The notes under the pieces were generated by a model that searched no databases, was not told the origin of the DNA, and was given only the letters and a program-made list of their open reading frames with translations. The translations under genes and the position numbers were made by a program. 64,000 nt of DNA from Enterococcus crotali (GTDB lineage: Bacteria > Bacillota > Bacilli > Lactobacillales > Enterococcaceae), in assembly GCF_000633635.1 (NCBI RefSeq), contig NZ_AYPQ01000001.1, forward strand, positions 778,820 to 842,819, read 5' to 3'. Positions 40,449 through 49,688 of the stretch are shown here, piece after piece; position 1 is the first letter of the stretch, and each line of letters begins with the position of its first letter.

Positions 40449-41350
40449 TCATTATTTCTTAATTGGTCCAAAGTTTTTTCAAAAAGCTCTGGCAATGGTG
40501 CTTCAAAGACCATCATTTGGCCAGTTGTGGGATGTTTAAAGCCTAGTACTTCTGCGTGCAAAAATTGACCCTTGCCTTTTAACGTTTTTCTTGGTCCATA
40601 GAGTGGATCACCTGCAACTGGAAATCCAATGTATTTCATGTGAACACGTATTTGATGGGTACGTCCGGTTTCTAGCTGTAATTGAACGAGTGTATACCCC
40701 TCAAATCGTTCTAACACTTCAAAGTGAGTGACTGCTGGCTTGCCACCTTCGATCACCGCCTGCATCTTCCGATCATTTTTTGAACGACCGATTGGTGCAT
40801 TGATTTCGCCTTTATCATGAGATATTTCACCATGTACTAAGGCCACATATTTTCTAAGTGAGGTCTTATCTTTTAATTGCTCTGCTAGAGCAACATGAGC
40901 TTTATCATTTTTAGCAACCATCAGTAAACCAGACGTATCTTTATCGATGCGGTGAACGATACCTGGACGAATGATCCCATTGATCGATGACAAATCTTTG
41001 ATATGATACAATAAAGCATTTACTAGTGTTCCATGTTGATGTCCAGCAGATGGATGAACCACCATGCCTTGAGGTTTATTAATAACTAAAACATCATCAT
41101 CTTCATAAACGATTTCAATTGGAATATCTTCAGCCAAAACATCAAGTTCTTCTGGTTCTGGCACATTGATGCTGATTTCGTCATTTTCTTTTACTTTATA
41201 ATTTGAGCGAGTGATCTCACCGTTGACCGTAATATTTTGATCTTTTAACCACTGTTGAATTTGCGAACGGGAATGATCTTTCAATAACTCAGTTAAAACC
41301 TTATCGATCCGTCCTTTTTCCTGTTTTACTTTTACATTAATTTGCTCCAT
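40445..41350 (-). CDS. rluD: 23S rRNA pseudouridine synthase, RluD type
   Basis: A large-ribosomal-subunit pseudouridine synthase. It has an S4 domain (about 1-70) and the catalytic motif GIVHRIDKDTSGLLMVAKN with the active Asp. At 301 aa it is the usual length. It overlaps lspA by 14 bases, the common lspA-rluD pairing in Firmicutes. I chose the ATG 8 bases after AAGGA rather than the one three codons upstream. Confidence 0.93.
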   Translation of the reverse strand: MEQINVKVKQEKGRIDKVLTELLKDHSRSQIQQWLKDQNITVNGEITRSNYKVKENDEISINVPEPEELDVLAEDIPIEIVYEDDDVLVINKPQGMVVHPSAGHQHGTLVNALLYHIKDLSSINGIIRPGIVHRIDKDTSGLLMVAKNDKAHVALAEQLKDKTSLRKYVALVHGEISHDKGEINAPIGRSKNDRKMQAVIEGGKPAVTHFEVLERFEGYTLVQLQLETGRTHQIRVHMKYIGFPVAGDPLYGPRKTLKGKGQFLHAEVLGFKHPTTGQMMVFEAPLPELFEKTLDQLRNND

Positions 41351-41813
41351 TTTTTCCATCCTTTGCTGCTTTTTCGTCTAAAATCAAATAAATAAAAATA
41401 CATACTACACCAATAACCAGTACAGAGTCAGCAACATTGAATATAGGAAAGCTAATAAATTCTGTTTGGAACATATCAACAACATACCCTAGACGGATGC
41501 GATCAATAAAATTTCCGATTGCTCCAGCTAAGACTAAACTCAAACCAACTGTAAACCACTTACTTCCATTGATATTTTTAACTAAAATATACATCACTAC
41601 AATGACTACAATCACTGTAACGATATAAAAAAACCACATTTTCCCTTCTAAAAGACTCCATGCGGCCCCGGTGTTACGAAGATTCGTAAATGACAAAAAT
41701 CCAGGAATAAACTCCTTAGTTTCTCCTAATTGAATATTGGTCACCGTTAAATATTTGACCCATTGATCTAAACCGATCAAAACTGCACTGATAATTAGAT
41801 ACACTGCTAACAA
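41337..41813 (-). CDS. lspA: lipoprotein signal peptidase
   Basis: Cleaves signal peptides of lipid-modified prolipoproteins. The 158-aa protein has four transmembrane segments and the two catalytic Asp motifs, GNFIDRIRLGYVVD and FNVADSVLVIG. It works on lipoproteins such as the PstS and cyclophilin encoded in this window. It is followed by and overlaps rluD. Confidence 0.96.
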   Translation of the reverse strand: MLAVYLIISAVLIGLDQWVKYLTVTNIQLGETKEFIPGFLSFTNLRNTGAAWSLLEGKMWFFYIVTVIVVIVVMYILVKNINGSKWFTVGLSLVLAGAIGNFIDRIRLGYVVDMFQTEFISFPIFNVADSVLVIGVVCIFIYLILDEKAAKDGKNGAN

Positions 41814-41819
41814 CGGCTT

Positions 41820-42521
41820 TCATTCCTTCTCTAAATTATTATATAAATCTCTTGGACGGATAATACCAAGTAAACTGCCATTTGGATTACCATCTTTTGT
41901 AATCAGGATTGCTTCTAGTTTAACCTGGCTCACAAACATTTCCTCAACTTGAAACACTGTCGTCTCTTTGCTGACAAATTGGTAGTTGCTCTCTTTATAA
42001 TTGCTTGCTAAAAGTTCAGAGGCTTTTCTTCCTTCTAAGTGAATATCTCCTTTTGAACTTTCAATCGCTAACCAGATTCCTAAACCACGAACAGTGATCA
42101 ACCCTTTAAATAACCCATCATCATAAATCGGAAATTGGGAGTATTGCTTACGAGCAACAATCGACAAAATTTCTTTGATTGAAATATTTATATCAAAACC
42201 GGTCACTTTCTTGGCAAACCGTGGGAGAACTTTTTCTGGACTGATCAATGCTTTTTCGATTTCAAACATGCGATCGACTGCCCAATCATTGGGTTCCGCT
42301 ATCACAAAATCAGTTGAAATTCGTTCATGGACAATAGCATTTCTTAATTGAGCCATTTGTAGTAAATCATCTTGAAAGAGCGGAATTTGACTATCTTTTT
42401 TTCTAGATAAGCGTCGAACCATTTCACTAAAGCCCATATTCGTTGGGTTATCTAATTGTTCTCGAAACCACTTCTCGATGCGATTAAAACTACTTAAAAA
42501 TTCTTCTGCTCTTACGCCCAT
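41820..42521 (-). CDS. CBS-domain protein with HEPN-like N-terminal region
   Basis: A 233-aa cytoplasmic protein. The C-terminal part (about 100-230) holds a pair of CBS domains, which bind adenylate or cyclic dinucleotides (related CbpB-type proteins bind c-di-AMP). The N-terminal part (about 1-95) is helical and contains LRNAIVHERI, an R-N-x-x-x-H pattern like the catalytic motif of HEPN RNases. This link is a pattern match, not proof. It follows a small membrane protein gene with TGATG overlap and precedes lspA. Confidence 0.75.
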   Translation of the reverse strand: MGVRAEEFLSSFNRIEKWFREQLDNPTNMGFSEMVRRLSRKKDSQIPLFQDDLLQMAQLRNAIVHERISTDFVIAEPNDWAVDRMFEIEKALISPEKVLPRFAKKVTGFDINISIKEILSIVARKQYSQFPIYDDGLFKGLITVRGLGIWLAIESSKGDIHLEGRKASELLASNYKESNYQFVSKETTVFQVEEMFVSQVKLEAILITKDGNPNGSLLGIIRPRDLYNNLEKE

Positions 42522-42904
42522 CACATTTTCTCCTTAATAACATACGCTTTGTTCAACATAGAAAATACAAAAATAAGATAAATAACAAGCAACAGTCCAA
42601 TTCCTACTATATTCAAATGCAACACAGGAATTAAAAACATTCCAACAAAGAGTATAACATAAACCAAGATCAAAGTTGGATTCATTGTTATTTCTAGATC
42701 AATAGTATGCCCATGATCATTCACCACAAGAGGCGCACTCTTCAAAAAGAAGAACTTAGCCTGCAGCGTGCATTCTGATTCATTTGTCTCGATTTGTTTC
42801 GTTTCATTTTGGCTTAAGTAAAACCACTTCTTATCATTTTTTAGGACCTCGATCGGACTCCCCATTCCATAAAATCCGGTATTTCTAGTACAACGAATAT
42901 TCAT
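42521..42904 (-). CDS. small membrane protein, unknown function
   Basis: I do not recognise a family. The 127-aa protein has a soluble N-terminal beta-rich portion (about 1-75: RNTGFYGMGSPIEVLKND) and two C-terminal helices (about 80-120) rich in Val/Leu/Ile. The shape suggests a small-domain membrane-anchored protein. It overlaps the CBS gene by 3 bases, so the two may act together. Confidence 0.55.
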   Translation of the reverse strand: MNIRCTRNTGFYGMGSPIEVLKNDKKWFYLSQNETKQIETNESECTLQAKFFFLKSAPLVVNDHGHTIDLEITMNPTLILVYVILFVGMFLIPVLHLNIVGIGLLLVIYLIFVFSMLNKAYVIKEKM

Positions 42905-42996
42905 GCTGATTCCTCCTCGAGCTTTAGTCTAAAGTATATAACAAAATCTGGTAGACTGGAAGAAAGAAGTTATCTTGAGTTAAAATAGATTACATG

Positions 42997-43037
42997 AAAA
43001 AAACAAAAGCCGATTAAAAATAGACTTTTGTTTTTTT
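42997..43037 (-). terminator. terminator after fhs
   Basis: AAAAACAAAAG and CTTTTGTTTTT form the stem with a T-run on the minus strand. Confidence 0.75.
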
Positions 43038-43044
43038 ATATAGA

Positions 43045-44715
43045 TCAAAATAATCCAATCGCATTCCCATCTTTATCAACATCCATCTTTAAAGCTGCTG
43101 GTTTTTTAGGCAAACCTGGCATCGTCATGACGTCTCCTGTCAATGCAACAATAAAACCCGCACCAACTTTTGGTACTAATTCACGAATCGTTATCGTAAA
43201 TCCCTCTGGACGCCCCAATGCTTGAGGATCATCCGATAAAGAATATTGCGTTTTAGCCATGCACACAGGTAGACGGTCCCAGCCATATTTTTCAAAAGTA
43301 GCCAGTTGATTTCGCGCTTTTTTGGAGAAAATCACATCATTTCCACCATAGATTTTCGTTACGATTGTGTTGATTTTATCCTCCAGATCCATACCGTTTT
43401 GATAAATCGTTTTAAAATCTGCTGTTTGCTTTTCGATAACTTGAGTGACACGTTTGGCTAATGCGACGCCACCTTCAGCGCCTTTTTCCCAAACACTTGT
43501 TAATTCAACTGGCACATGTATTGATTCACATAAATCACGTAAGGCTACGATTTCATTCTCGCTATCATTGATAAACTCGTTTATAGCAACTATTACCGGT
43601 AATCCATAACTTTTCATGTTCTCAATATGTTTTTGTAAATTTGAAAACCCTTTGACTAAAGCCGGAATATTTTCTGTATTTAATTCTTGCTTATCCACTC
43701 CTCCGTGCATTTTTAACGCACGGATCGTCGCAACAATTACAACAGCATCAGGAGCTTTTTTCAGGTTAGGTACTTTAATATCTAAGAATTTTTCTCCCCC
43801 TAAGTCAGCGCCAAAGCCTGCTTCGGTCACAACATAATCCCCAAGTTTCAATGCGGTTTTCGTTGCTAATATACTATTGCAGCCATGAGCGATATTTGCA
43901 AAAGGTCCGCCATGAACAAATGCGGCAGTGCCGTAAATGGTTTGAACTAGATTAGGTTTGATCGCCTCTTTTAACAACAAAGTCAATGCCCCTTGCACAC
44001 CCAAATCGCTAACAGACACTGGCTCACGATCAAAGGTATAGCCAACAACGATATTCCCTAACCTAGACTTCAAATCTTCTAAATCTGTTGCTAAACATAA
44101 TATAGCCATGATTTCACTGGCCACTGTAATATCAAAGCCATCTTCACGCGGCATCCCTTGCATCGGACCGCCTAAACCTACATTGACATGACGCAATGCA
44201 CGATCATTTAAATCTACAACTCTTTTCCAGATAATTCTTCTCACATCAATATCAAGTTCATTTCCTTGTTGAATGTGATTATCCAACAGTGCTGAAAGCG
44301 CATTGTTAGCAGTTGTAATGGCGTGCATATCCCCAGTAAAATGCAGATTGATCTCTTCCATAGGTAGCACTTGAGCATAACCTCCACCGGTCGCTCCACC
44401 TTTGATCCCCATAACAGGTCCTAAAGAAGGCTCCCGTAATGCAATCACAGTCTTTTTACCAATTAAATTCAACGCATCACCTAAACCGATCGTGACAGTC
44501 GATTTTCCCTCTCCTGCTGGTGTGGGATTGATAGATGTGACTAGAATCAATTTTCCTTCTTCATTTTTTGACAAACGCTGAATCGTTGAAAAATCGATTT
44601 TGGCTTTATATTTCCCAAATAATTCTAGATCTTCATTGGTTAATCCAATACTTTCTCCTACTTTATTGATAGGTAATAAATCAACCTCCTGAGAAATCTC
44701 GATATCCGTCTTCAT
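43045..44715 (-). CDS. fhs: formate-tetrahydrofolate ligase
   Basis: Makes 10-formyl-THF from formate, ATP and THF for one-carbon metabolism. It has 556 aa, the typical length, with the ATP loop [19 protein letters not shown] and later family motifs [13 protein letters not shown] and [14 protein letters not shown]-like [12 protein letters not shown]. It is monocistronic, divergent from the cold-shock gene, with its own terminator. Confidence 0.97.
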   Translation of the reverse strand: MKTDIEISQEVDLLPINKVGESIGLTNEDLELFGKYKAKIDFSTIQRLSKNEEGKLILVTSINPTPAGEGKSTVTIGLGDALNLIGKKTVIALREPSLGPVMGIKGGATGGGYAQVLPMEEINLHFTGDMHAITTANNALSALLDNHIQQGNELDIDVRRIIWKRVVDLNDRALRHVNVGLGGPMQGMPREDGFDITVASEIMAILCLATDLEDLKSRLGNIVVGYTFDREPVSVSDLGVQGALTLLLKEAIKPNLVQTIYGTAAFVHGGPFANIAHGCNSILATKTALKLGDYVVTEAGFGADLGGEKFLDIKVPNLKKAPDAVVIVATIRALKMHGGVDKQELNTENIPALVKGFSNLQKHIENMKSYGLPVIVAINEFINDSENEIVALRDLCESIHVPVELTSVWEKGAEGGVALAKRVTQVIEKQTADFKTIYQNGMDLEDKINTIVTKIYGGNDVIFSKKARNQLATFEKYGWDRLPVCMAKTQYSLSDDPQALGRPEGFTITIRELVPKVGAGFIVALTGDVMTMPGLPKKPAALKMDVDKDGNAIGLF

Positions 44716-44832
44716 AAAACACCCTCTTTTCCCGAACTATACATACATATATTTCGAATTCGTTCAGTTATTCCTTATTATACCGTTAAATACCACCTAT
44801 TTCCATCATAAAAACAGATTTTTTACAAAAGA

Positions 44833-44861
44833 TTGACGGGTTGCTGTTTTCACTTTATAAT
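44833..44861 (+). promoter_or_regulatory. promoter of the cold-shock gene
   Basis: TTGACG, 17-base spacer, TATAAT; only about 30 bases of 5' leader precede the start codon, so no long cold-shock leader is present. Confidence 0.8.
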
Positions 44862-44898
44862 GATGCTAGACTTTAGAAAATAAAGGAGCGTGATTTGA

Positions 44899-45099
44899 AT
44901 GGAAAAAGGGTTCGTCAAGTGGTTCGATAATAGAAAAGGTTACGGCTTTATTGGTTACAATGAGGACGAGGAGATCTTTGTTCATTTCACAGCAATCGAA
45001 GAAGATGGCTTTAAGTCATTGGAAGAAAATCAAGCCGTAGAATTTGAAGTGATGGAAGGTACACGTGGTTTACAAGCCGCACATGTGAAGAAAATATAA
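44899..45099 (+). CDS. cold-shock domain protein
   Basis: A single cold-shock domain of 66 aa, with RNP1 KGYGFI and RNP2 EIFVHFTAI for single-stranded nucleic acid binding. It acts as an RNA chaperone or transcription antiterminator at low temperature or in growth. It opens with [17 protein letters not shown] and starts after AAAGGAGCG. It is monocistronic with a strong bidirectional terminator. Confidence 0.95.
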   Translation: MEKGFVKWFDNRKGYGFIGYNEDEEIFVHFTAIEEDGFKSLEENQAVEFEVMEGTRGLQAAHVKKI

Positions 45100-45101
45100 A
45101 A

Positions 45102-45136
45102 AAAACAGCATCCACACAATGTGTGGATGCTGTTTT
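45102..45136. terminator. bidirectional terminator, csp and ebsA
   Basis: A perfect 16-bp stem, AAAACAGCATCCACAC against its complement, with loop AAT, between convergent genes. Confidence 0.9.
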
Positions 45137-45137
45137 C

Positions 45138-45581
45138 TTAATAATGTTTGCTGATGGTTAATTTCGGATCTTCAATAATTGCCGCTGTGAACGTCTGCTG
45201 CTGTTTCAGCGACGCTATAAATGCTGTTTTATTTTTTTTCGTCATAATAAACATCTGTGAACGCTCTTTCAATTCAGAGGATTTCACTTCGATGCATTTA
45301 GGACCGACTCGAATGGTTTCGATTGCGGATAATGTTATTTTTTTTCGTTTAATTGGTAATAAAGCATGTATAATCAACTGATCATCGTCGATTATAAAAT
45401 AACGATTGCAGCCTAATAATGCAAAGAAAACGAATATACCCAAAACAATATTACTAATCAAATAAGGACGAGTATGTTCCAATGTCAAAATTAAACTTAA
45501 AAACAAAATGCCAAATGTACAAGACCAATAAATTATCAACGTTGATAATTCTGGTTGCCAATGATAGACTTTTTTCTTCAT
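45138..45581 (-). CDS. ebsA: EbsA family protein
   Basis: A 147-aa protein with two transmembrane helices in the N-terminal half and a PH-like soluble domain (about 65-140). It belongs to the EbsA family named in E. faecalis for effects on the pheromone-plasmid binding substance; the function is still unsettled. It faces the ebsB RNase-H-like gene divergently, with ebsC nearby on the other side. The family assignment is by recognition of sequence and locus. Confidence 0.75.
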   Translation of the reverse strand: MKKKVYHWQPELSTLIIYWSCTFGILFLSLILTLEHTRPYLISNIVLGIFVFFALLGCNRYFIIDDDQLIIHALLPIKRKKITLSAIETIRVGPKCIEVKSSELKERSQMFIMTKKNKTAFIASLKQQQTFTAAIIEDPKLTISKHY

Positions 45582-45663
45582 GTAGCGACCCCTTAATAAA
45601 AATTCAGTATGTTATAATAGTAACATACTTCAAGTTTGAACTAAAAGAAATAAGGAGAATTTT

Positions 45664-46059
45664 ATGTTACGATTATATGTCGATGCTGCAACAAAAGGAA
45701 ATCCAGGTCCTAGCGGTGGCGGAATCGTTATTGTAGGAGACGAGCTTCACGAGCAATTACATGTTCCTCTTGGAGAATGTTCTAATCACGAAGCTGAATT
45801 TAAAGTTTTTATTAAAGCCTTGGAATTAGTCATCGAAAAACAGCTAAATAACCAGACTGTCCTGATTCATTCTGATAGCAAGATCGTTGTTCAAACCATC
45901 GAAAAACAATATGCTAAGAACCCTCTATTCAAACCTTATCTTAAAATCTTTCAACAAATAGAAAATAACTTTCCCTTATTGCTGGTAAAATGGCTTCCTG
46001 AGAGCCAAAATAAAGGAGCAGATACTTTAGCTCGTCAAGCAATACAAAAATACCTGTAA
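45664..46059 (+). CDS. ebsB: RNase HI-family protein (EbsB-like)
   Basis: A 131-aa RNase H fold with all four metal-binding acids present: Asp7 (LYVDAATKGNPG), Glu45 (NHEAEF), Asp71 (HSDSKIVV) and Asp120 (GADTLAR). It is therefore predicted to be an RNA-DNA hybrid nuclease. The orthologue has also been called 'cell wall enzyme EbsB', a name for which the sequence gives no basis, since there is no signal peptide. Start ATG after AAGGAGAATTTT. Confidence 0.82.
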   Translation: MLRLYVDAATKGNPGPSGGGIVIVGDELHEQLHVPLGECSNHEAEFKVFIKALELVIEKQLNNQTVLIHSDSKIVVQTIEKQYAKNPLFKPYLKIFQQIENNFPLLLVKWLPESQNKGADTLARQAIQKYL

Positions 46060-46216
46060 TCGATAATTGAAGCAAAAAGCTTCTCCTCTTTAGCCTTTAA
46101 AATCCCCCATCGAGAAAATAAAACAATACTCTTTCTTTGGGTTCTTTTTATTGTGCATTTTCGAATTTCTAGATTATCCATGATTCAAGCTGTTTTGTAG
46201 ATTTTTTGATTGATTC

Positions 46217-46705
46217 TCACATCGTCAAAGCTACTATTTTCCCATTTGTTACTTGAAGAATCGATGATGGGGTCAATTCGATCTGCATTCCTCTTTTGCC
46301 AGCTGATACAATAATCGTTTCAAAGTTTTCTGCTTCTTTTGCAACATAAGTTGGAAACAATTTTTTCATGCCTATCGGTGAACAGCCACCTCGAATATAT
46401 CCTGTTGTTTCTTCCAAATCTTTTAAATGGAGCATATCAACTTTTTTATTTCCACTTGCACTAGCTAATTTTTTTAAGTCTAGTTCTTTATTCCCTGGAA
46501 TCACCGCTACAACGGGGCCTGTTTTATTCCCAACCGTTACTAGGGTTTTAAATATTTTCCCATCTTCGATCCCAATTTTTTCAGCAACGCTATTTGCACT
46601 TAAATGATCTTCGCTCCATTCAAATTCATATTCTTTATATGTGATTTTATGTTGTTCAACAATTCGCATTGCATTTGTTTTTTGTGTCTTCTTTTTCTTA
46701 GCCAA
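46217..46705 (-). CDS. ebsC: aminoacyl-tRNA deacylase, YbaK/EbsC family
   Basis: A 162-aa editing enzyme that removes Cys mischarged onto tRNA-Pro. The YbaK fold is seen in VVAVIPGNKELDLKKLASA, GYIRGGCSPIGMKK and the LTPSSILQV end. The catalytic Lys is likely in KTLVTVGNK. It has a Lys-rich N-terminus and starts after GAGGTGAATAAA. It is the EbsC of the ebs locus and forms a single-gene unit. Confidence 0.92.
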   Translation of the reverse strand: MAKKKKTQKTNAMRIVEQHKITYKEYEFEWSEDHLSANSVAEKIGIEDGKIFKTLVTVGNKTGPVVAVIPGNKELDLKKLASASGNKKVDMLHLKDLEETTGYIRGGCSPIGMKKLFPTYVAKEAENFETIIVSAGKRGMQIELTPSSILQVTNGKIVALTM

Positions 46706-46757
46706 TTTTATTCACCTCACAATTAAGTTTATCAAAGAAATCAACGGATGCAAGAAA

Positions 46758-46803
46758 AATAGACTAGTCAGAAGTGAGTTGCTACGTTTCTGACTAGTCT
46801 ATT
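46758..46803 (-). terminator. terminator of the quinate/shikimate-type operon
   Basis: AATAGACTAGTCAGAA and TTCTGACTAGTCTATT form a long stem; on the minus strand a TTTTTC run follows. It comes after aroD. Confidence 0.85.
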
Positions 46804-46805
46804 GA

Positions 46806-47560
46806 TTATAATGCTAAAGTTTTAAGAATTTCGCGTAGTTCTCCTACAGGCACTTGACCTGGTGCTGATGCTTTTTTAGCAGCACCAAAAGTCATCGCAG
46901 AACCAAACGCTTCACCGCACATACGACTGACCATTCCTAGTTGTCCCATAGACATTGTAACAATTGGTCGATCTGCATGTTTTGTTTTCATTTCATTAGT
47001 TGCTTCTAAAAGCGTTAACACATCGTCTGAAGATTGCGGCATAACAGCGATTTTACAGATATCCGCATTTTTTTCCTGCATTTTGCATAACCTTGAAATA
47101 ATCTCACTTCTTTCAGGTGTTTTGTCAAAATCATGATTACACATCACGATTTTGATCTTTTTTTCATGCGCTGCTTGAATCGTTTCTTGAACGAGAGTGT
47201 CATCCATAAACAATTCAACATCTAATAAGTCGATTGCCCCTTGTTCAATAACTGTTTTGTATAAACCAAAGTATTGCTCATCCGTGAAAGCAATTTCTCC
47301 GCCTTCTTGTTTTGTTCTGAAGGTGAAAAGTACTGGTTTATCAGATAAAATTTCTGCGATTTTTTTGACATTTCAGCAGCCACTTGAAAATCTGCAACTT
47401 GATCAAAAAAATCAACACGCCATTCAACTAAATCACAATCGATCGTTAACAAATGCTTAGCTTCTTCTATTAATTCTGTTTCATTTTTACCTACTAGAGG
47501 AACAATGATCTTTGGACTCCCACTTCCGAGAGTCACATTTTTAACTGTAACTGTGTTCAT
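46806..47560 (-). pseudogene. aroD: type I 3-dehydroquinate dehydratase, 1-base deletion
   Basis: Interconverts 3-dehydroquinate and 3-dehydroshikimate through a Lys Schiff base. The N-terminal frame reads MNTVTVKNVTLGSGSPK through KNETELIEEAKHLL, then breaks at a seven-A run near 47365. Eight A restore SKKIAEILSDKPVLFTFRT and join it to the downstream frame, which carries the His in MCNHDFDKTP and the Lys in CKIAVMPQSS. The whole protein is then about 252 aa, normal for the family. Only one base is missing, so a sequence error is more likely than true loss. It ends an operon with the MFS, YdiB-like and enoate-reductase genes. Confidence 0.88.
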
Positions 47561-47574
47561 TTTTTGTATCCTTC

Positions 47575-48777
47575 CTATTTAGATGTATCGATTGTTTGGC
47601 GGTAACGAATAAAAATAATGACCGCTAAGACAAAACCGATCCCTGCAATGATCGTATCGAATAACATAATACCACGTACATTGGTTTTGGCAATTTGAGC
47701 TGCCGCCACTGGAATAACAAATGAAGCAATACTCCCAAATGTATAATAGATCCCTGTGATCGTCCCTTTACCTGCTGGGAACATTTCGCCCATTACTGTT
47801 AATCCCAATTGTAACACGCCTCCAGCTGCAAAGAAACCAACTAAAGCCGCTCCGATCATACAAACAAGTGGTGTTGGGAATAACCACATAATCGCGATCG
47901 TCAAAAATGAAACAAAGGTATAAATAACAACTAAATAAACTGAACGAACTTTTGAAGCCATAATTGCTGTAAATGCTACACATAATAATGAACCAATAGA
48001 ATAATACGAAACTAGTACACCTGCATCTGTTTGGGCCATACCTGCCACTTGTTCACCATAAGTTCCGATAAACTGACTGATTAGATAAAACGTTGCTTGT
48101 GCGATAAAACCATAGATAACAAAGGCAACTCCTTCTATTGCCATTTTAGGTTTTGACTTAAATTTAACTGCTGGAGCCTGTTCAACCACTTCTTCTGTTT
48201 CTTCTGCAAGTTTTGCATCTGCATCTGGGAAAGGTTGTTTCCACAAGTAAATCGCATTTACTCCTAATAAAATTGCAGCGATCATGAAGGACCAACCAAA
48301 CCATAAATGGTTAGAAGCTAAAAATTTAATGAGCAGTGGTAAAGCGAATTGACCACCTTGAATAAAGGCTTTTAACAAAACTGTTGCTGTTCCTGCTGTT
48401 TTTGGAAATGACTCCATCAACGCAGGATACGTACCAGAATCAAGGAATGAATTGGAGATTCCAGCAATTACTGCGAAAAACATCGCTAACTCAACACTCG
48501 GGCTATACAATATACCAAAGAAGTAGGCCGCATACGTCACCATTCCTAAGTAAATGAATGGCTTACGTCCAAATTTATCAGACAAGCGTCCTGAAATCAT
48601 GATCGCAATCAAACGCCCGATCCCTAGCATTGAAATAACTTTGGCGATTCCCATCAAATCAGTGTCCCATTGTGTCATCAAAGAATTTTGATTTTGTGAA
48701 ATAATAATAACGCCCATCCCATGGACAATGTAGTTGATATATAGACCTATGGCGGTCGGTGTGTATTTATTTTTCAT
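47575..48777 (-). CDS. MFS transporter (YdiN-like, probable quinate/shikimate carrier)
   Basis: A 400-aa major-facilitator protein with 12 predicted transmembrane segments and the GRLSDKFGRKPFIYLG loop after helix 2. The gene lies between the YdiB-like dehydrogenase and AroD in one operon, the same gene set as E. coli ydiN-ydiB-aroD. That context suggests uptake of quinate, shikimate or a related acid. The substrate is inferred from neighbours only. The ATG follows AGGAGAAA ATG; two adjacent Met leave a small start uncertainty. Confidence 0.82.
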   Translation of the reverse strand: MKNKYTPTAIGLYINYIVHGMGVIIISQNQNSLMTQWDTDLMGIAKVISMLGIGRLIAIMISGRLSDKFGRKPFIYLGMVTYAAYFFGILYSPSVELAMFFAVIAGISNSFLDSGTYPALMESFPKTAGTATVLLKAFIQGGQFALPLLIKFLASNHLWFGWSFMIAAILLGVNAIYLWKQPFPDADAKLAEETEEVVEQAPAVKFKSKPKMAIEGVAFVIYGFIAQATFYLISQFIGTYGEQVAGMAQTDAGVLVSYYSIGSLLCVAFTAIMASKVRSVYLVVIYTFVSFLTIAIMWLFPTPLVCMIGAALVGFFAAGGVLQLGLTVMGEMFPAGKGTITGIYYTFGSIASFVIPVAAAQIAKTNVRGIMLFDTIIAGIGFVLAVIIFIRYRQTIDTSK

Positions 48778-48793
48778 CATTTTCTCCTAACTG

Positions 48794-49672
48794 TTAGTCC
48801 TTAAATAGTAGTTCTTTAATATAGTCAACCGGCATATCTTCCCCAGTAAAGTGTTTGAATGCTTCTGCCCCTTGATAAAGCATCATGCCTAATCCGTTGA
48901 TTGTTTTCTTCGCGCCATGTTCACGAGCAAATTTTAGTAATTTTGTTTCTTTAGGAATGTAAACCACATCAAAAACCACTAAATCTGGACGGATAACTTC
49001 TGGATCATTGATTAGACTTTCTTCTTGTAGAGGTTTCATTCCAACTCCAGTCGCATCGATATAGATACTACTTTCGCTAATTGACTGCTTAAACGCTGCC
49101 TGATCAGATAAATCACTTACTGTTGCTGTACATTCAGTATTTTCGTTGATTTTTTTCACAGTCTCCTCAGCAGTTTTATAGTGTTGATCATTGATATTAA
49201 AAATCCGTAACTCTTTGGCACCGTCTAAAGCAGCTTGGATCGCAATTGCAGTACCTGCTCCGCCAGCACCGGTCATTGTAACGATTTGATCCTTTACTTC
49301 TACGCCTTCTTCTCTTAAGGCACGCATAGCGCCCGTTCCATCTGTTACATGTCCAACTAAATGACCTTTTCCGTCTTTATTTGTCACTGTATTTACTGCG
49401 CCAACTAATTTTGCCGCTGGTGAAAGCTCATCTAAATAAGGAATAATTGCTTGTTTATTTGGCATAGAAACATTTGAACCACGAATTCCTAATGCACGAA
49501 TCCCTTGCACTGCATCTTTCAATTCTTCATTACCAACTTCAAATGCCATGTAGGCGTAATCTAAACCTAATTTTGCAAATGCTTCATTATGCATGGTTGG
49601 TGATAAACTATGACGAATCGGTGTTGCTATCAAACTAATCAATAATGTGTGCCCGTCAATTCTTTCTGTCAT
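48794..49672 (-). CDS. quinate/shikimate dehydrogenase, YdiB-like
   Basis: A 292-aa NAD(P)-dependent dehydrogenase. It resembles E. coli YdiB more than AroE in several stretches: [55 protein letters not shown] and [14 protein letters not shown]. The catalytic Lys (PNKQ) and Asp (VTDGTG) are present. YdiB uses quinate as well as shikimate. The ATG after GAGGGAATTTAAA was chosen; a longer frame upstream is not supported. The gene sits between the Fe-S enoate reductase and the MFS gene. Confidence 0.88.
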   Translation of the reverse strand: MTERIDGHTLLISLIATPIRHSLSPTMHNEAFAKLGLDYAYMAFEVGNEELKDAVQGIRALGIRGSNVSMPNKQAIIPYLDELSPAAKLVGAVNTVTNKDGKGHLVGHVTDGTGAMRALREEGVEVKDQIVTMTGAGGAGTAIAIQAALDGAKELRIFNINDQHYKTAEETVKKINENTECTATVSDLSDQAAFKQSISESSIYIDATGVGMKPLQEESLINDPEVIRPDLVVFDVVYIPKETKLLKFAREHGAKKTINGLGMMLYQGAEAFKHFTGEDMPVDYIKELLFKD

Positions 49673-49688
49673 TTTAAATTCCCTCGCT

